Shown: positions 45,104 through 47,235 of the stretch, piece by piece | How positions within the stretch are numbered: position 1 is the first letter of the stretch | Layout of the letters: each line of letters opens with the position of its first letter | Origin: Crocinitomicaceae bacterium | Lineage (GTDB): Bacteria; Bacteroidota; Bacteroidia; Flavobacteriales_D; Crocinitomicaceae | Assembly (NCBI GenBank): GCA_024643555.1 | Contig: JAHEMQ010000008.1 | Span: forward strand, 1-47,235 | Direction of reading: 5' to 3' | Length of the DNA: 47,235 nucleotides | Notes under the pieces: generated by a model | Told to the model about the DNA's origin: nothing | What the model saw: only the letters and a program-made list of their open reading frames with translations | The model's database searches: none | Position numbers and translations under genes: made by a program

Positions 45104-45895
45104 ATGGAAGAGTCATTAAAAAACATCTTAAAAACGCACCGTTCCTTTGCTGAATTAACTTTAGCACAGCGGAAACAATTAGCGGAATGGTGTGCTGACG
45201 AACAAGAGTTTCAAGCGATGAAGTCCTTGTTTCATCAGGTCGAGGCATGGTCAGAGAAACAGGATGATGACAAGAACACCAAGCAACGCTTGGATCAACT
45301 TTTTGCATTTCAATATGCAGGAAAACAATACACGGAAGGAGGCTCCAATTCAAAACCACGATTTTTATCCATGAAATTATGGATTCCAATGAGTGCGGTG
45401 GCAGCGGCGCTTGTGCTTACTTGGTACGTTTACCCAACCAATTCTCACGTGCAACTAGCGAAGAACGAGACTCCCAAACAGGAACTGTTGCATAAAAAAT
45501 CGACGCAATTGGGGGAAACTCAAAAAGCAGAAGAACAAGTAGCGGCAGATTCGGAGCGAAATGTCGAACCGCGCGAAAATCAAATCAGTGAGGAACGCGT
45601 TTCAGTTTTGGAAATGAGCGCTGCCGCTGCGGATGATTTTGCTGTTATTCCCGCTGGACCGTCAATAGAAGTGTTCTCAAATTCTATGGCAAACGCTTCT
45701 GATACCTTCACAGAGCCAGAGTTGTCCAACTACTCTTGGAGTGCCGCTTCATTATCTGAAGTACAAGTTATTACTTCATCTAAACTAAAAAATCGCAAAG
45801 ATCAAGTCGATGGCCGCCTGGAAAAAGATGCATTCACAGCCTTTAGTTTGAAGTCCATGCCAGAAATGTTGGATGTATTGGTGGCTTCTTATTAA
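45104..45895 (+). CDS. Membrane-anchored putative anti-sigma factor
   Basis: A 263-residue protein. The cytoplasmic N-terminus (1-85, FAELTLAQRKQLAEWCADEQEF) is helical and ends before a membrane helix at about 90-108 (LWIPMSAVAAALVLTWYVYP). The outer part is acidic, repetitive and probably disordered (EAEEQVAADSERN-like stretches, about 115-200) and ends in a short structured region. No zinc-binding HxxxCxxC motif is present. It starts 2 bases after the sigma stop, so position suggests an anti-sigma role. The stop overlaps the convergent gene at 45892 by 4 bases. Confidence 0.68.
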   Translation: MEESLKNILKTHRSFAELTLAQRKQLAEWCADEQEFQAMKSLFHQVEAWSEKQDDDKNTKQRLDQLFAFQYAGKQYTEGGSNSKPRFLSMKLWIPMSAVAAALVLTWYVYPTNSHVQLAKNETPKQELLHKKSTQLGETQKAEEQVAADSERNVEPRENQISEERVSVLEMSAAAADDFAVIPAGPSIEVFSNSMANASDTFTEPELSNYSWSAASLSEVQVITSSKLKNRKDQVDGRLEKDAFTAFSLKSMPEMLDVLVASY

Positions 45896-46464
45896 TACCG
45901 AAGAACAAAGTGTTCTTTTTCTTGCTGAGGTCGTTTGGAAAGCATCCCAAATGAATACAGGTCAGCGGTAAAATGAATGGAATCCAGTGAAATAATCTTT
46001 TGCCAATCCTGTTGATTTTCTGCTGTTTTTCGAATACCATCAACCACAATGAGTGTTTGTTCATTGAGTCTCTTGATCACTATTTGTAAGGCTTCGAAGT
46101 CTGAATTGTTTGTGTTTTCCATCGAAAAATAGACCAAAGACGTGTGTTGAAGTGCGGTAGTGTCCATTGCCGACAATTGATGTACTGTGCAATTCAATTC
46201 ATGAGCTTCCAAAACACTTTTCAAGTCTTTTAAATGGGGGTAATTACTAACTAATTCACTTACTTCAAGGTATTTGACGAGTTGTAAGAGTAATCTAAGA
46301 CTTTTTTTCCCTTGCTGTTTTGTTCTGAAAGGAGAGCTTTGAATCATGTCATTCATCGAAATTTGAAAACAGCGATCCACTAAATCGTATACAAAGGGAG
46401 AATGAATCCCATGTCTTCCTTTGGCTTTCCAAGTATATTTTATAAATTCGACAAATCGTTTCAC
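45892..46464 (-). CDS. Degenerate SAM-methyltransferase-family protein
   Basis: A 190-residue protein related to a Bacteroidota class I methyltransferase family. The opening YTWKAKGRHGIHSPFVYDLV and the close LVVDGIRKTAENQQDWQK to EKEHFVLRY are strongly like that family, where the end reads DDIHWSKEM and KEHFVLRF. In the relatives a LELGTSLG-type SAM motif follows the first block; here the stretch reads EVSELVSNYPHLKDLKSVLE, with no glycine-rich loop. It is also shorter than relatives as I recall them (about 240-260). It is likely not an active methyltransferase; it could bind a partner or be decaying. It is convergent with the anti-sigma gene. Confidence 0.72.
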   Translation of the reverse strand: MKRFVEFIKYTWKAKGRHGIHSPFVYDLVDRCFQISMNDMIQSSPFRTKQQGKKSLRLLLQLVKYLEVSELVSNYPHLKDLKSVLEAHELNCTVHQLSAMDTTALQHTSLVYFSMENTNNSDFEALQIVIKRLNEQTLIVVDGIRKTAENQQDWQKIISLDSIHFTADLYSFGMLSKRPQQEKEHFVLRY

Positions 46465-46491
46465 GATACAAATTAAGCACTTTCAGGAGAC

Positions 46492-47235
46492 ATGGAATTC
46501 ACAGAGGAACAAGAAAAAAACATTTTAAAGCAATCTAATGACATTTTAAAAGGAGTCCCTTCTTTGGATGTTATTCGACCTTGTCGACCTGATGATGGGA
46601 TTGTGCAGTTAACTGAAGATGAAAAACGAAATCTGAAACAACGATTCAAGCAGCTTCAAAAGAGCATTTCGTTCTTCGTTCCTGCTTCTGGGTCAGGGTC
46701 ACGCATGTTTCAATTTTTGTATGACTATTTAGATCAAAAAACTGAAACAAATCAAGCGCAGACCGAACAATTTATTCGTCGTTTGCAATCATTTGCCTTC
46801 TACAAACAGTTTCCATCAGAGCTGCGCAAAAGGGTGGAAGATTTCAGCCTGACCATCGAGGAATTAATTCAGTTTTTACTAAGTCCTTCGGGATTGAATT
46901 TTGGCGTCTATCCGAAAGGATTGATTCCTTTTCATTCGATGGGACCTTTTATTTTGAATCCTTTTCAGGAACAATTAATTCAAGGTTCTACTTTGGTGAA
47001 TGCCCCTGTTACTTTTCATTTTACCATTCAAGGGGATTTTGAGCGTCATTTTCAGTCCTCTATTCAGCATCTTAGTTCCATGACCGGTGACGTTTATCCA
47101 GTTTCTTATTCCGAACAAGATGCGCGAACAAATTCGTATGCTTTTGAGGTGAATGGAAACTTGGCATTCGATTCAGACGGGAATCCAATTCGACGTCCAG
47201 CCGGACACGGAACCTTACTAAGTAACTTATCGAAA
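46492..47235 (+). CDS. DUF4301-family protein (3' end outside window)
   Basis: The frame starts at ATG 46492 (MEFTEEQEKNILKQSNDILK) and is open to the window edge for 248 codons. FFVPASGSGSRMFQFLYDYL near residue 65 resembles the glycine-rich start of nucleotidyltransferases (GxGxR). KGLIPFHSMGPFILNPFQEQL near 140-160 and RRPAGHGTLLSNL at the edge are features I associate with DUF4301, a Bacteroidota family with no known function. A nucleotide-sugar pyrophosphorylase-like fold is possible. The truncation prevents a full reading. Confidence 0.8.
   Translation, partial: MEFTEEQEKNILKQSNDILKGVPSLDVIRPCRPDDGIVQLTEDEKRNLKQRFKQLQKSISFFVPASGSGSRMFQFLYDYLDQKTETNQAQTEQFIRRLQSFAFYKQFPSELRKRVEDFSLTIEELIQFLLSPSGLNFGVYPKGLIPFHSMGPFILNPFQEQLIQGSTLVNAPVTFHFTIQGDFERHFQSSIQHLSSMTGDVYPVSYSEQDARTNSYAFEVNGNLAFDSDGNPIRRPAGHGTLLSNLSK

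Noticed and set aside
1-47235. tRNA or rRNA genes, CRISPR arrays, insertion sequences, integrases, toxin-antitoxin or phage-defence genes.
   Set aside because: I looked for these and saw none; gene content is core metabolism, envelope, respiration and regulation.

Overview
This 47 kb window is chromosomal DNA from a member of the Bacteroidota, most likely a free-living aerobic or microaerobic flavobacterium-like organism. Four features point there. LpxC is fused to FabZ, and CcoN is fused to CcoO, both of which are typical of the phylum. Several proteins carry type IX secretion (T9SS) or gliding-type C-terminal domains. The TonB-dependent receptor has an N-terminal carboxypeptidase-like domain. 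The order Flavobacteriales (perhaps the Fluviicola/Crocinitomix group) is an inference from gene content only. Coding density is very high, many genes overlap by 1-11 bases, and no gap exceeds 300 bases. I found no rRNA, tRNA, CRISPR array, insertion sequence or prophage.

Layout. 1-523: truncated queE on the minus strand. 612-3965: a T9SS-sorted protein with a TonB-dependent receptor. 3966-9852 (minus): lpxD, lpxC/fabZ, lpxA, an RlmD-like RNA methyltransferase and cinA, packed as one lipid A-led operon. 9930-14473 (minus): a membrane-anchored protein of unknown function, trxA with its own terminator, uvrA and rfbC. 14580-16990: convergent dacB (PBP4) and ddl, whose stop codons overlap. 17111-22372 (plus): a PlsC-like acyltransferase, lipA and a 974-residue T9SS Asp-box protein followed by a strong terminator.

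22475-33600 is a microaerobic respiration block. It holds hemN-ccoI and ccoS-ccoNO-ccoQ-ccoP-ccoG-ccoH plus a TauE/SafE-like membrane protein, that is, a cbb3 cytochrome c oxidase with its copper pump, assembly factors and anaerobic haem enzyme. A divergent Crp/Fnr-family regulator lies at the end. FNR-like palindromes stand before ccoS and between hemN and the regulator, suggesting one oxygen-responsive regulon. The ccoS gene (52 codons) is easy to miss.

33601-38726 (minus) is a mutL, rhomboid, rhomboid, EEP-hydrolase, glutamine-amidotransferase operon. 38877-40705 (minus) encodes an ECF sigma factor and a membrane protein with an anti-sigma-like cytoplasmic N-terminus and a gliding/T9SS type B-like C-terminal domain. 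Malate dehydrogenase follows, then a beta-helix lipoprotein. 43326-45895 is a second sigma module, consisting of an exported protein, an ECF sigma factor and a membrane-anchored partner. The window ends with a degenerate methyltransferase-family protein and a truncated DUF4301 protein.

The most unusual items are the sigma partner that combines an anti-sigma layout with a T9SS-type domain, the coupled exported-protein/sigma/anti-sigma trio, and several enzymes missing textbook metal- or cofactor-binding residues (the RlmD-like protein, MutL and the methyltransferase-family protein). CcoP also carries one of its haem sites at the N-terminus. All functions are read from the sequence and family memory; no database search was run.
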